Shown here: positions 16,777-26,647 of the stretch, in pieces
Numbering within the stretch: position 1 is the first letter of the stretch
Layout: the number at the start of each line of letters is the position of its first letter
DNA from: [Clostridium] celerecrescens 18A
Lineage (GTDB): Bacteria; Bacillota; Clostridia; Lachnospirales; Lachnospiraceae
Length of the DNA: 64,000 nt
Assembly (NCBI RefSeq): GCF_002797975.1
Contig: NZ_PGET01000001.1
Location: 930,001 to 994,000, forward strand
Reading direction: 5' to 3'
Translations under genes and position numbers: made by a program
The notes under the pieces: generated by a model
Seen by the model: the letters and a program-made list of their open reading frames with translations, nothing else
Database searches by the model: none
What the model was told of the DNA's origin: nothing

Positions 16777-18600
16777 ATGAAACAAATTAATTCTGCGGTT
16801 GCAAAGCCCAAAACAGGCATGGCCAGGTTGATGGAGCTCGCGGCGACAAAAAAGCCTCTTATGGTCTCCTCCGTGATCTTATCGGCTCTGGCATCTGTCG
16901 TCTCGTTTGTGCCTTATATCGCCATTTACTTTGTGGTGAAGGAAGTCATGGGAGTATTTCCTGACTTTAAGAATCTTGATCTGCAAAGAACGGTTGGCTT
17001 CGGGTGGCTGGCCTTTGGGGGAATCCTGCTTAATGTATTGCTGTATTTTATGGCTTTGATGTGTTCCCATCTGGCCGCTTTTGGTACTCTGTATGAGCTG
17101 AAAGTGAACTTTGCCTCCCATCTTGCCGGATTGCCTCTGGGATTTCATATGCTGGTCGGCAGCGGTAAACTGCGTAAGATCATGGATGAAAACATTGAGA
17201 AGATCGAGGGATTCATCGCCCACCAGCTTCCTGATCTGGTGGCCTCTTTTGTAGCTCCGGTGGTCATGTTCATCATTCTTCTGGCAGTAGACTGGCGTTT
17301 TGGGCTTGCGGCTGTGGTTGGCATTGTCATCGCCTTTGCGATCCAGATCAAAGCATATGGTAATGACGGGGCTAAAACCATGATGGCAAACTACCAGAAC
17401 GCTCTGGAGGATATGAACAATGCATCCGTGGAGTATGTCCGTGGAATCACTGTTGTCAAAGCGTTTAAGCAAACGGTGTTCTCCTTCCGCCGGATGCACA
17501 GTGCCATAAAGGAATACACCCGAATGATCATTCCTTATACCATGAGCTGGGAAAACTATATGTCCGCTTTTCAGACGGTCATCAATAACATTTATTTATT
17601 CCTGATCCCGGTTGGTATCCTGATCGGGCTGCATACATCTGATTATCCTGGTTTTGCAGCCACTTTTATCTTTTACCTGATTTTTGTTCCATCCATTGCC
17701 TCTGTTTTGATGAAGATCATGTATGTTTCTAACACCGGGATGCAGATCATTGGCGGTGTGGAGCGAATGGATGAAATCCTGAATACTGCTCCTCTGACGA
17801 ATCCCCAGAGACCGAAGGAAATTTCCAGTCATGAGATTGTATTTGAAAACGTATCCTTTTCTTACGTCGGTCAGGAGGCCCAGGCGCTTTCTGACATTTC
17901 TTTCCGGGCGGAGGAAAATCAGATCACCGCGATCGTTGGCCCATCCGGCGGCGGCAAAAGCACCATTGCCCATCTCATTCCACGGTTTTTCGATGTAACG
18001 GAGGGAAGGATCAAAATCGGAGGCGTTGACGTACGGGATATGAGAAACGAATATCTGATGGAAAAGGTCAGCTTTGTATTCCAGGATGTGTTTCTCTTTA
18101 AGCAAAGCATTATGGATAATATCCGTTTGGGGAATCAGAGTGCCACTGATGCGCAGGTGATCGCTGCGGCAAAGGCGGCGCAGTGCCATGAGTTCATTGA
18201 AAAGCTGCCGGAAAAATATCATACGGTCATAGGAGCAAAAGGCGTCCATCTCTCAGGAGGAGAGCAGCAGCGGATTGCAATTGCCAGAGCCATTGTAAAA
18301 GACGCCCCCATTGTTCTTTTAGATGAGGCAACTGCATTTTCCGATCCAGAGAACGAACATCTGATCCAGCAGGCCTTTCAGAGGCTGATGCATGGGAAGA
18401 CGGTAATCATGATAGCCCATCGCCTTTCAACCATCCGCAGTGCGGATAAAATCATAGTAGTAGACAAAGGCTGCCTTGTGGAGCAGGGCAGGCATGATGA
18501 ATTACTGGAAAAACGGGGGAAATATTCTGATATGTGGAACGTATATACGAAAGCTCTTGACTGGAAGATGGATAGAAAGGGGATGAAAAACCATGTTTAA
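16777..18600 (+). CDS. ABC half-transporter 1 (fused membrane and ATPase domains)
   Basis: The 607-residue protein has six transmembrane helices in the first ~320 residues and an ATPase domain with Walker A GPSGGGKST (about 388), signature LSGGEQQRIAIARAI (about 491) and Walker B IVLLDEATAFSDPENE (about 511). The DEATAF-DPENE form next to a partner with DEATASLDPENE is typical of the YbtP/YbtQ and IrtA/IrtB-like heterodimers, which are exporter-fold proteins that in known cases import metal-siderophore complexes. Other members are drug exporters, so direction is open. It overlaps the partner gene by 8 bases and follows a TetR regulator. Confidence 0.9.
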   Translation: MKQINSAVAKPKTGMARLMELAATKKPLMVSSVILSALASVVSFVPYIAIYFVVKEVMGVFPDFKNLDLQRTVGFGWLAFGGILLNVLLYFMALMCSHLAAFGTLYELKVNFASHLAGLPLGFHMLVGSGKLRKIMDENIEKIEGFIAHQLPDLVASFVAPVVMFIILLAVDWRFGLAAVVGIVIAFAIQIKAYGNDGAKTMMANYQNALEDMNNASVEYVRGITVVKAFKQTVFSFRRMHSAIKEYTRMIIPYTMSWENYMSAFQTVINNIYLFLIPVGILIGLHTSDYPGFAATFIFYLIFVPSIASVLMKIMYVSNTGMQIIGGVERMDEILNTAPLTNPQRPKEISSHEIVFENVSFSYVGQEAQALSDISFRAEENQITAIVGPSGGGKSTIAHLIPRFFDVTEGRIKIGGVDVRDMRNEYLMEKVSFVFQDVFLFKQSIMDNIRLGNQSATDAQVIAAAKAAQCHEFIEKLPEKYHTVIGAKGVHLSGGEQQRIAIARAIVKDAPIVLLDEATAFSDPENEHLIQQAFQRLMHGKTVIMIAHRLSTIRSADKIIVVDKGCLVEQGRHDELLEKRGKYSDMWNVYTKALDWKMDRKGMKNHV

Positions 18601-20344
18601 TTGGAAGGAATCACTGATGCTTACGGATAAAGGCTACAGGGATTTAAAGAAGGCCGTTGCCGCCTGTACAATCACGAATCTGTCACTCATGCTTCCCTTT
18701 ACAGTGACCATTCAGGTTTTCGCCGAGCTTTTAAAGCCAATGATGGCCCAGGAGATTTCCTGGACGAGGATGTGGTTTTTATTCGGCTTCGGCGTTGTTT
18801 CTGCAGTGCTTGTATTTCTTGCCAGTAAAAATGACTATAAAAAAACCTATGTCACTTCTTATCTGGAAGCAGAAAATTCCAGGATCAGTGTTGCGGAACG
18901 GATCCGGAAGCTGCCTATGAACTTCTTTAACTCAAAGGACCTTTCCGAGCTGACCACAAACATTATGGCTGACTGTTCCACTACGGAACATGTGTTGAGC
19001 CACATCATCCCTCAGCTGAGTGCCAATGCCATTTCTATTTCTATTATCTGCGTGATGATGGCTCTTTTTGACTGGAGAATGGCACTCTCCGTGTTCATAA
19101 CTGTGCCTGTTGCGCTGCTTGTCATCTTAAGCAGTAAAAAGATTCAGGCAAGATTAAGTGAGAAGCAGGTGGAAGCAAAACTGAAAGCTTCCGATCAGGT
19201 GCAGGAGTATTTAGAGGGGATTAAGGTTATAAAAGCCTGTGGCTTAGACGGCTCGAAGTTTTCGGCATTAGATGATGCCCTGCGCCTGATGAAGAAAATG
19301 GCAATCAATATGGAATTTGTCACCGGAACTTTTGTCACCGGAGCTCAGATGATTTTACAGGCAGGTGTAGGGCTGACCGTTTTTGTCGGAACCTATCTGC
19401 TGACAGGGGGCAGTATCCAGCTCATCCCCATGCTCATGTTCTTTGTTATTGTCGTTAGGATTTACGGCCCGGTCCTTGTGGAATTTACCCTTTTGCCGGA
19501 ATTGTTTTATCATCGGATTGCCACAAAACGGATGCGCACCCTTATGGATGTTCCGGTCATGGATGGTGAGGGTGTTAAGCCGCTGACACACTGGAATATT
19601 GAGTTTGAGAATGTTTCCTTTGGTTATAATGTGGAAAATTACCGGGAAGACAGGGTGATCAAAAACCTGTCCGTATCCATTCCTTCTGACGCCATAACGG
19701 CTCTGGTGGGCCCTTCCGGCTGCGGGAAAAGCACCATCTCAAGGTTGATTGCCCGGTTCTGGGATGTAAATGAGGGAAGTGTAAAGATCGGCGGAATTGA
19801 TGTGAAAACCCTGGATCCGGAACATCTGATGAGCTATATGTCCTTTGTATTCCAGGATGTGGTGCTGTTTAACGATACAGTCTACAATAATATCCGCATC
19901 GGAAACATGGAGGCTACGGAGGAACAGGTTATGGAAGCAGCGAAGGCTGCCTGCTGTGACGGATTTATAAGCGCTTTGCCCCAGGGATATGAGACGATGC
20001 TGGGGGAAAACGGCTGCACACTTTCCGGAGGGGAACGGCAGCGGATCTCCATCGCCCGGGCGCTGTTGAAAAATGCGCCTATCGTACTTTTAGATGAAGC
20101 AACTGCCTCCCTTGATCCAGAGAATGAGGCACTGATCCAGCAGGCAATTTCCAGACTGATCGAAGGTAAAACGGTAATCGTCATCGCTCACCGTCTAAGG
20201 ACCATATCAGGGGCGGATAAGATTATCGTGCTCAAGGAAGGCAGGCTGGCTGAAGAAGGCACTCATGAGGAACTGATGAACAACAAGGGGCTTTATGAAA
20301 GGCTGTATAGGATTCAGCAGGAAAGCCTGGGATGGAGTGTCTAA
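18593..20344 (+). CDS. ABC half-transporter 2 (fused membrane and ATPase domains)
   Basis: The 583-residue partner of the preceding protein has six transmembrane helices, then Walker [10 protein letters not shown] (about 373), signature LSGGERQRISIARAL (about 476), Walker B IVLLDEATASLDPENE and H-loop IAHRLRT. Both ATP sites of the heterodimer look complete. Siderophore or tetrapyrrole uptake, or drug/peptide export, are the main options. No ligand-specific neighbour settles it. Confidence 0.9.
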   Translation: MFNWKESLMLTDKGYRDLKKAVAACTITNLSLMLPFTVTIQVFAELLKPMMAQEISWTRMWFLFGFGVVSAVLVFLASKNDYKKTYVTSYLEAENSRISVAERIRKLPMNFFNSKDLSELTTNIMADCSTTEHVLSHIIPQLSANAISISIICVMMALFDWRMALSVFITVPVALLVILSSKKIQARLSEKQVEAKLKASDQVQEYLEGIKVIKACGLDGSKFSALDDALRLMKKMAINMEFVTGTFVTGAQMILQAGVGLTVFVGTYLLTGGSIQLIPMLMFFVIVVRIYGPVLVEFTLLPELFYHRIATKRMRTLMDVPVMDGEGVKPLTHWNIEFENVSFGYNVENYREDRVIKNLSVSIPSDAITALVGPSGCGKSTISRLIARFWDVNEGSVKIGGIDVKTLDPEHLMSYMSFVFQDVVLFNDTVYNNIRIGNMEATEEQVMEAAKAACCDGFISALPQGYETMLGENGCTLSGGERQRISIARALLKNAPIVLLDEATASLDPENEALIQQAISRLIEGKTVIVIAHRLRTISGADKIIVLKEGRLAEEGTHEELMNNKGLYERLYRIQQESLGWSV

Positions 20345-20386
20345 GGGGTAAAATTGCCTCAAAACAGTCAGGAGGATTGGATCCAG

Positions 20387-20826
20387 GTGAAAACCAGCCA
20401 TATTGTATATAAGGTAGATGACTTGCACCAGGCAGTAAAAGAGTATAAGGAAAAGGGATTCGTAGTTGAATATGGGACAAAGAAAAACCCATATAATGCG
20501 ATTATTTATTTCTCCGAAGGTCCTTATCTGGAACTGCTTGCTTCAACAGGAATGCCGAAAATCATAAAGAGGATTGTGTGTTTGTTTGGTAAGAGCAGAT
20601 TGGCAGACCGCCTGAATTATTCGGATAATGACTTATTTTAACATTGATCCGAAACCTGTGAACTTTATACACCCGAATGGTATAAGAAGAATTAAGAACA
20701 TATCCTTCGGAGCGAGGGAAGAGTTGATACCAATTATCAGGGAACTATGCGACGATCCTGTATTGACCCTGTTTACAGGGAGAGGAATCAAAGATCTGGA
20801 TATGCAGTTAGGAAAATATAATTTAG
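20387..20826 (+). pseudogene. VOC/glyoxalase-like gene with internal deletion and frameshift
   Basis: The first part (GTG at 20387 behind AGGAGG) begins KTSHIVYKVDDLHQAV and goes through YFSEGPYLELLAS, the start of a glyoxalase/VOC-like domain. It breaks at NYSDNDLF, stop 20639-20641. A second frame from about 20628 carries what looks like the end of the same protein (FNIDPKPVNFIHPNGI, FGAREELIPIIRELCDD). The central part, perhaps 70-80 residues, is missing. The second frame then reads without a stop through the terminator, so the original 3' end is altered too. Inactive as written. Confidence 0.65.
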
Positions 20827-20851
20827 GCCGCCATTTTTTGGCGGCTTTTTT
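20827..20851 (+). terminator. Rho-independent terminator
   Basis: GCCGCC-ATTTTTT-GGCGGC followed by TTTTTT. It ends the ABC half-transporter / VOC remnant transcript. Confidence 0.75.
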
Positions 20852-20959
20852 GTTTCAGAACAAGATGCCAGGCAGGTGGTCTGATCCAGTGGTACCGGGC
20901 GGCTTTTATAATAAAATTATCTATTATGTACATGTACGATTGCTATAACAATAAAAAAT

Positions 20960-21032
20960 AGTGCAAAAGTTCAGAATGACAAAAGAAATGTAAGAATATT
21001 AAATGGAAAAGTGCACATCAAGACCTTATAAT
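20960..21032 (+). promoter_or_regulatory. Possible activator-dependent promoter of the sugar-phosphate importer
   Basis: TATAAT at 21027-21032 has only a poor -35 (TGGAAA, 21004-21009, spacing 17). AGTGCAAAAG (20960-20969) and AAGTGCACATC (21010-21020) are direct repeats sharing AGTGCA with a 51-base offset, about five helical turns. A weak -35 with upstream direct repeats would fit activation by an AraC-type response regulator such as the one at 31044. This is speculative. Confidence 0.3.
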
Positions 21033-21100
21033 TAGATCATAAGAATTAAATATTTCATATAAGCGTGAACTAAAATAATTTATTAAAGGAGAGGTTATTT

Positions 21101-22216
21101 ATGAAAAAAAGATTATTAACAGCTTCACTGGCAGCACTGGCAGCATTAAGCTTATCTGCCTGCAGCGGCGGCGGAAAGCCTGTAGAAACAACTGCAGCCC
21201 CCCAGACGGCGGAGACGACGGCATCTGCCGAAACAAAGGCAGAGGAGTCCAAGGACGGAGCAGACGCTGCGAAGGCACCGGAGGATTACAAAGGAACTGT
21301 TGTCGTATATTCTCCCCATGATGCGGACCCACTCAATGCAGGCGTGAACTTATTCATGGAAAAGTATCCAAACGTTAAGGTGGAAGTTGTTGCAGCCGGT
21401 ACAGGAGAACTGTGCAACCGTATTGCAGCAGAGTCCGCTAACCCCATTGCAGACGTATTGTGGGGCGGAGGCGCAGACTCACTGGCAGCGTTTAAGGATC
21501 ATTTCGCTCCCTATGTATGTGCCAATGACGAGTTCATCGGCGATGCTTATAAGGACGCCGAGGACATGTGGATCGGTGAAAGCCCTCTGCCTATGGTCAT
21601 TTTTTATAACAAGAACTTAATCGAGAAGGATGGCCTTACCATTCCCGAGACATGGGAAGATTTAACTAAGCCTGAATGGAAAGGCAAGATCGCATACTGC
21701 CTGCCATCTAAGTCCGGCTCCGCGTACACGCAGCTGTGTACCATGATCCTGGGCCATGGCGGCAAGGAAGACGGCTGGGATTTCATTAAGAAATTATATG
21801 ACAATCTGGATGGAAAGATTGTTGACTCTTCCGGCAAGTGCCACAAGATGGTTGCAGACGGCGAGTTTTACGTAGGCCTGACCCTGGAGAAATCCGCAGT
21901 TCAGTATAAAGATGATCCGTCCGTTGGATTCGTATATCCCAAAGACGGAACCAGTGCGGTACCAGATGGTGTAGCTCTTGTAAAGGGAGCTCCCAATGAG
22001 GAGAATGCAAAGCTGTTTATCGATTTCGTTACATCAAAAGAGTGCCAGACAGAGCAGAGCAAGAACTGGGGACGACGTCCGGTAAGAAGCGACATGGAAG
22101 TAGGCGAAGGTATGGCTAAATTACAGGATATTGTGCTGGTGGATTATGATTTTGACTGGGCAGCAAATGAGAAGGAAGCCATTATTGAGAAATTCAATGA
22201 TATTATGGTCGACTAA
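21101..22216 (+). CDS. ABC importer binding lipoprotein (AfuA/FbpA-like; sugar phosphate or iron)
   Basis: The 371-residue lipoprotein has lipobox LSAC near residue 21, a Thr/Ala/Glu-rich linker to about 65, and an extracellular binding domain of the FbpA/AfuA class (TVVVYSPHDADPLNAGV, IADVLWGGGADSLAAF, PETWEDLTKPEWKGKIAY). Proteins of this class bind ferric iron or, as shown for Actinobacillus AfuA, hexose phosphates. The FbpA-type Tyr-Tyr iron motif near the C terminus is not evident. Together with the mutase gene and the Hpt-like sensor set downstream this favours sugar phosphate. It is first in the operon. Confidence 0.85.
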   Translation: MKKRLLTASLAALAALSLSACSGGGKPVETTAAPQTAETTASAETKAEESKDGADAAKAPEDYKGTVVVYSPHDADPLNAGVNLFMEKYPNVKVEVVAAGTGELCNRIAAESANPIADVLWGGGADSLAAFKDHFAPYVCANDEFIGDAYKDAEDMWIGESPLPMVIFYNKNLIEKDGLTIPETWEDLTKPEWKGKIAYCLPSKSGSAYTQLCTMILGHGGKEDGWDFIKKLYDNLDGKIVDSSGKCHKMVADGEFYVGLTLEKSAVQYKDDPSVGFVYPKDGTSAVPDGVALVKGAPNEENAKLFIDFVTSKECQTEQSKNWGRRPVRSDMEVGEGMAKLQDIVLVDYDFDWAANEKEAIIEKFNDIMVD

Positions 22217-22243
22217 TAAAAAGGATAGGAATACATTCTGACG

Positions 22244-22283
22244 AAAAGACTGTCCCGGCCCTTATGGGACAGGACAGTCTTTT
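22244..22283 (+). terminator. Intra-operon terminator between binding protein and ATPase genes
   Basis: AAAAGACTGTCC pairs perfectly with GGACAGTCTTTT across a 16-base loop. It lies between two genes of one operon and would allow more binding protein than membrane components to be made. Confidence 0.65.
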
Positions 22284-22331
22284 ACTGTAACAGACAGAAA
22301 GGCACCGAAGGTTTAAGGAGGAACGAAAGGT

Positions 22332-23411
22332 ATGAGCCATGCAGTAATTATTAAACAGGCCGTGAAAAAATACGGTGATTTTACAGCACTAAATGGGGTG
22401 GATCTGGAGATGAAGCCGGGGGAATTTTTCACGTTACTTGGTCCCTCCGGATGCGGTAAGACAACTTTGCTTCGTATGATTGCAGGATTCAATTCTGTGG
22501 ATGGCGGGGAGATTTGCTTTGATGACAGGGTAATCAACAACTTGGATGCCCACAAGAGGGATATCGGCATGGTGTTTCAGAACTACGCCATCTTTCCCCA
22601 TCTGACCGTGGCGGAGAATGTGGCTTACGGTCTGAAAGCAAAAAAATATCCCAAAGATCAGATTTCTGGCAAAGTAGAGGAAGCCCTCGACCTGGTGCAG
22701 ATCAAAAATCTAAAGGACAGGAAACCAAATGAGCTTTCCGGTGGACAGCAGCAGCGGGTGGCTCTGGCAAGGGCATTTGTCATTGAGCCGGGGGTACTTC
22801 TTATGGATGAACCCTTATCCAACTTGGACGCAAAGCTCAGAGTACAGATGAGAACGGTTATTAAAAAGCTGCAGAGACGGCTTGGGATCACCACCATTTA
22901 CGTTACTCACGATCAGGAGGAAGCTCTGGCTATTTCTGACCGGATCGCAGTAATGAAAGAAGGTAATATTATGCAGGTAGGATCACCGGAAGAGATTTAT
23001 AAGAAGCCGGCGAATACCTTTGTAGCCGGATTCATCGGAGTTTCAAATTTTATTGACTGTGAAGTGGATGGAAGCGATCCGGAGAAAGCCGTATTAAATA
23101 TTAAGGGGGAATGCAGCTTAACCTGCAGGCTGAATTCCGCCTACAAAGGAAGCGGGATCATTTCCGCAAGGCCGGAGCAGTTATTTTTTGATGAAGAGGA
23201 AGGACTTCCTGGCAAGATCGTCATTTCCACCTTCCTGGGAGATTTTATTGAGTATGAAATCCAGCTGAACAACGGGCAGACCATACAATTGAATGAATAC
23301 ACAAAGGATGCCGGCGACTTGCGGCCGGACGGTCAGGAAGTGAGGGTGAACTTTGATATCAGTGCGGTAGGTGTATACGATGCTAAAACCCAGGAGGTGA
23401 TATCATGGTAA
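22332..23411 (+). CDS. ABC importer ATPase (AfuC/PotA-type)
   Basis: The 359-residue ATPase has Walker A GPSGCGKTT near residue 37, signature LSGGQQQRVALARAF and Walker B VLLMDEPLSNLDA. A C-terminal TOBE-like regulatory domain starts at about 240. The layout is that of iron, spermidine and sugar-phosphate importers. It overlaps the permease gene by 7 bases. Confidence 0.92.
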   Translation: MSHAVIIKQAVKKYGDFTALNGVDLEMKPGEFFTLLGPSGCGKTTLLRMIAGFNSVDGGEICFDDRVINNLDAHKRDIGMVFQNYAIFPHLTVAENVAYGLKAKKYPKDQISGKVEEALDLVQIKNLKDRKPNELSGGQQQRVALARAFVIEPGVLLMDEPLSNLDAKLRVQMRTVIKKLQRRLGITTIYVTHDQEEALAISDRIAVMKEGNIMQVGSPEEIYKKPANTFVAGFIGVSNFIDCEVDGSDPEKAVLNIKGECSLTCRLNSAYKGSGIISARPEQLFFDEEEGLPGKIVISTFLGDFIEYEIQLNNGQTIQLNEYTKDAGDLRPDGQEVRVNFDISAVGVYDAKTQEVISW

Positions 23412-25057
23412 AGAAAGGATGGAAGTTTGACTTCTGGTTTTGGGTAAAAGTAGTGGTGGTAGGCTTCATGCTGCTGTTCCTGATTTACCCTTTCTGTACC
23501 CTGATTACGCGAAGCTTCTTCTCCGGCAAGGTGGAAGGCTTTACCCTTGAGAACTACATCCGGTTTTTCACGAAAAAGTATTATTATTCCTCTCTTGTGC
23601 GAAGTCTGTTCGTCTCCATTGTCACCACGGCTTCGACTTTGGCCGTAGGGGTGCCCATGGCCTATCTGATGTCCAGATATAACGTTTTTGGAAAGCGTTT
23701 TATCCATATTTTCATTATTATGAGTCTTATGAGCCCGCCGTTTATCGGCGCTTACAGCTGGATCATGCTGTTCGGGCGTGCTGGCTTTGTGACTCGGTTT
23801 TTTGAAAGTATCGGGATCTTTCTTCCAAGTATCTATGGTAAATTGGGCATTATTCTTGTTTTTACCTTCAAGTTGTTTCCCTATGTGTACTTATATACAT
23901 CAGGGGCAATGGGAAGCATTGACTCAAGTCTTGAGGAGGCGGCGGAAAATCTGGGAAGCAACAAGCTTCGCCGGCTTTTGACCATCACCATACCGGTCAT
24001 TCTGCCATCCATTGCAGCGGGAGCCATTATGGTATTCATGACCAGCCTTGCGGACTTCGGCACGCCAATGCTCATCGGCGAAGGCTATATGGTACTTCCC
24101 GTCTTAGTATACAACGAATATATGAGTGAGATCGGCGGAAATGCTCATTTAGCCAGTGCCCTGTCTGTGATTGTAGTGCTCTGCTCGACTACGGTGCTCT
24201 TGCTGCAGAAATATTTTGTGACCAGAAAAAATTATGTCATGACAGCAATGAGACCTCCTAAGGAAGAGCAGCTTCACGGTTTCAAGCGCTTCCTGGTAAC
24301 ATTGCCGGTTGTGCTGGTAACATTTATCGGCATCCTTCCCCAAATCGTAGTGGTGGTCAGCAGCTTTATAAAAAGCGATTTTACAGGTTTCAAAAAAGGT
24401 TTCAGTATCGAAAGCTATGTGACGATTTTTAACAGACTGTGGACCAATATCCGGAATACGTTCGTGTTCTCCGCCACAGCTATTGTATTCATTATCATAC
24501 TGGGAATGCTGATATCCTACATCGTAGTGCGTCAGAAAGGGATAGCAGGACAGTTGATGGATCTTCTCATTATGTTCCCCTTTGTCATTCCGGGCGCGGT
24601 TCTGGGCATCAGCCTGATCGTGGCCTTTAATAAGCAGCCCATGATCCTTACGGGTACTGCTGCTATTATGATAATCGCCTTTGTAGTCAGGAAGCTGCCT
24701 TATACGGTACGGTCTGGCAGTGCGTTCCTGCAGCAGATGGACCCCAGTGTGGAAGAGGCCTCCATCAGCCTGGGCGTATCACCCATGAAAACCTTTGCAA
24801 AGGTGACCGCAAGGCTTATGGCACCGGGAATCCTGTCAGGAGCTATCTTAAGCTGGATTACCTGCATCAATGAGCTGTCCTCCAGCGTTATGCTTTACGG
24901 CGGCAAGACAAGTACCATATCCGTAGCCATTTATACGGAAGTTGTCCGAAACAGCTATGGTACGGCGGCTGCACTGGCTTCCATATTAACTGTCAGTACG
25001 GTTATATCCCTGCTCATTTTCCTGAAGGTAAGCAAGGGAAAGGTTTCGGTTGTATAG
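23405..25057 (+). CDS. Fused double-domain ABC importer permease (AfuB-type)
   Basis: The 550-residue protein consists of two permease halves in tandem, about 12 transmembrane helices. There are two EAA docking loops (EEAAENLGSNKLRRLLTITI and EEASISLGVSPMKTFAKVTA). The fused form is typical of FbpB/AfuB. A single chain therefore forms the whole channel. Confidence 0.92.
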   Translation: MVKKGWKFDFWFWVKVVVVGFMLLFLIYPFCTLITRSFFSGKVEGFTLENYIRFFTKKYYYSSLVRSLFVSIVTTASTLAVGVPMAYLMSRYNVFGKRFIHIFIIMSLMSPPFIGAYSWIMLFGRAGFVTRFFESIGIFLPSIYGKLGIILVFTFKLFPYVYLYTSGAMGSIDSSLEEAAENLGSNKLRRLLTITIPVILPSIAAGAIMVFMTSLADFGTPMLIGEGYMVLPVLVYNEYMSEIGGNAHLASALSVIVVLCSTTVLLLQKYFVTRKNYVMTAMRPPKEEQLHGFKRFLVTLPVVLVTFIGILPQIVVVVSSFIKSDFTGFKKGFSIESYVTIFNRLWTNIRNTFVFSATAIVFIIILGMLISYIVVRQKGIAGQLMDLLIMFPFVIPGAVLGISLIVAFNKQPMILTGTAAIMIIAFVVRKLPYTVRSGSAFLQQMDPSVEEASISLGVSPMKTFAKVTARLMAPGILSGAILSWITCINELSSSVMLYGGKTSTISVAIYTEVVRNSYGTAAALASILTVSTVISLLIFLKVSKGKVSVV

Positions 25058-25120
25058 TCCATCTAAAGTTTTCACAGGAAGGCTTTGGGAATTTTTAGAA
25101 AACATGGAGGGATACGAAGG

Positions 25121-26569
25121 ATGGTAGCGTTTGGTACTGGTGGCTGGAGAGCCATTATCGGAGAAGATTTTACAAAGGAGAATATCCAGAAGCTGGCGCT
25201 TGCCGTCAGTCTTAAGATGAAAGCGGAAAACGTAGAGGGGGAAGGGATTGTCATAGGATATGACAGGCGTTTCCTGTCCAAAGAGGCGGTTATCTGGGCC
25301 TGTGAGATATTTGGGAATCAGGGAATCAAGGTGTATTTCGTAAACCGCAGTTCCCCCACACCCCTCATCATGTTTTATGTAATGAAGCACCGGTTGAGCT
25401 ATGGCATGATGGTAACGGCCAGCCATAATCCGGCCATTTATAACGGGGTCAAGGTGTTTACTTATGGCGGGCGTGATGCGGATGAAGTCCAGACCCAGGA
25501 TATTGAAAAATATCTTTTAGAAGCGGAGAGGATCTATGAACCAAACCATGAGGCGGCGGGACAGATGCCTCCATCCTCTTACCTTGAGCTTGTAAAAAAA
25601 GGAGTGGTAGAGGAAATCAATCCTCTAAATGAGTATCTGGATAATATCATATCCGTCATTGATATGGATGCCATACGGTCCCGGGATTTCCGGGTCGCCA
25701 TTGACCCCATGTACGGAGTTAGCCTTACCGCCTTAAGCACCATCCTTTCTGTTGCAAGGTGTACCATTGAAACCATTAATGACCAGCATGATACTTTGTT
25801 TGGCGGAAAGATGCCTGCGCCAACAGAGCAGACCTTGCGAAACTTACAGAATTATGTGCTGGACCGGTACTGCGATATCGGAATCGCTACGGATGGAGAT
25901 GCGGACAGACTGGGGGTTATTGACGATCAGGGCCGTTATCTCCACGCCAACAACATTCTGGTGATGCTGTATTATTATCTTTTGAAATACAAGGGCTGGC
26001 GGGGGCCTGTAGTTCGAAGCCTTTCCACCACCCATGTTCTGGACCGGGTGGCGGAGAGCTTTGGGCAGAAATGTTATGAGGTTCCCGTAGGGTTTAAGTT
26101 TGTATCCGCGAAAATGCAGGAGACGGATGCCATCATCGGCGGAGAGTCCTCCGGCGGCCTGACGGTTAAGGGACATATCCATGGCAAGGATGGGATCTAT
26201 GCCGCCTCGCTACTGGTAGAAATGATGGCCGTATCAGGGAAAAAACTGTCTGAGATTGCAGGAGATATCCGCAGAGAGTATGGGGCGATCCATATGGCAG
26301 AGCGGGATTACCGCTTTACCAATGAGGAAAAGGAGAGAATCAACCAGATTCTCATGATTGACCGGAAACTGCCTGAGTTGCCTTTCGATATTGGCAAGAT
26401 CTCATATATCGACGGTTGTAAGGTTTACTTTAAAAACGGCGGCTGGGTGATTGCAAGATTCTCCGGCACAGAGCCGTTGCTGCGGATCTTCTGCGAAATG
26501 GGAGCAGAGGCGGATTCTGTGAGCGTGTGCAGTTTGTTTGAGGAATATCTGGGACTGCAGGAAGGATAG
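25121..26569 (+). CDS. Phosphoglucomutase/phosphomannomutase family enzyme
   Basis: The 482-residue alpha-D-phosphohexomutase has all four signature loops. These are the phosphoserine loop TASHNPAIYNG, the metal loop ATDGDADRLG, the sugar loop GGESSGG and the phosphate loop RFSGTEPLLRIF. It interconverts hexose 1- and 6-phosphates or a similar pair. The N terminus (VAFGTGGWRAIIGEDF) is typical of the shorter clostridial class. The start at 25121 follows GGAGGGATACGAAGG; an ATG at 25085 upstream has no signal. It lies 63 bases after the importer permease and is probably co-transcribed, which supports a phosphorylated-sugar substrate. Confidence 0.9.
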   Translation: MVAFGTGGWRAIIGEDFTKENIQKLALAVSLKMKAENVEGEGIVIGYDRRFLSKEAVIWACEIFGNQGIKVYFVNRSSPTPLIMFYVMKHRLSYGMMVTASHNPAIYNGVKVFTYGGRDADEVQTQDIEKYLLEAERIYEPNHEAAGQMPPSSYLELVKKGVVEEINPLNEYLDNIISVIDMDAIRSRDFRVAIDPMYGVSLTALSTILSVARCTIETINDQHDTLFGGKMPAPTEQTLRNLQNYVLDRYCDIGIATDGDADRLGVIDDQGRYLHANNILVMLYYYLLKYKGWRGPVVRSLSTTHVLDRVAESFGQKCYEVPVGFKFVSAKMQETDAIIGGESSGGLTVKGHIHGKDGIYAASLLVEMMAVSGKKLSEIAGDIRREYGAIHMAERDYRFTNEEKERINQILMIDRKLPELPFDIGKISYIDGCKVYFKNGGWVIARFSGTEPLLRIFCEMGAEADSVSVCSLFEEYLGLQEG

Positions 26570-26590
26570 GGATAGGAAGAGAAAGAAGAG

Positions 26591-26636
26591 GAAGAGGCTG
26601 CTGCAAAAAGGAAATTATGGAGCAACAGCCTCCTCT
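26591..26636. repeat. Hairpin with left arm of an 18-bp inverted repeat
   Basis: GAAGAGGCTGCTGCAAAA (26591-26608) pairs imperfectly with GCAACAGCCTCCTCTT (26621-26636) and perfectly with the distant 27274-27291. It can serve as terminator of the importer/mutase operon, but GAGGCTG(C/T)TGC is also the style of insertion-sequence ends. Confidence 0.5.
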
Positions 26637-26647
26637 TAATTGTATAG

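Noticed and set aside
20628..20948. Separate 106-codon gene after the VOC fragment
   Set aside because: Its first part looks like the missing C-terminal part of the VOC-like protein and its end runs through an intrinsic terminator.
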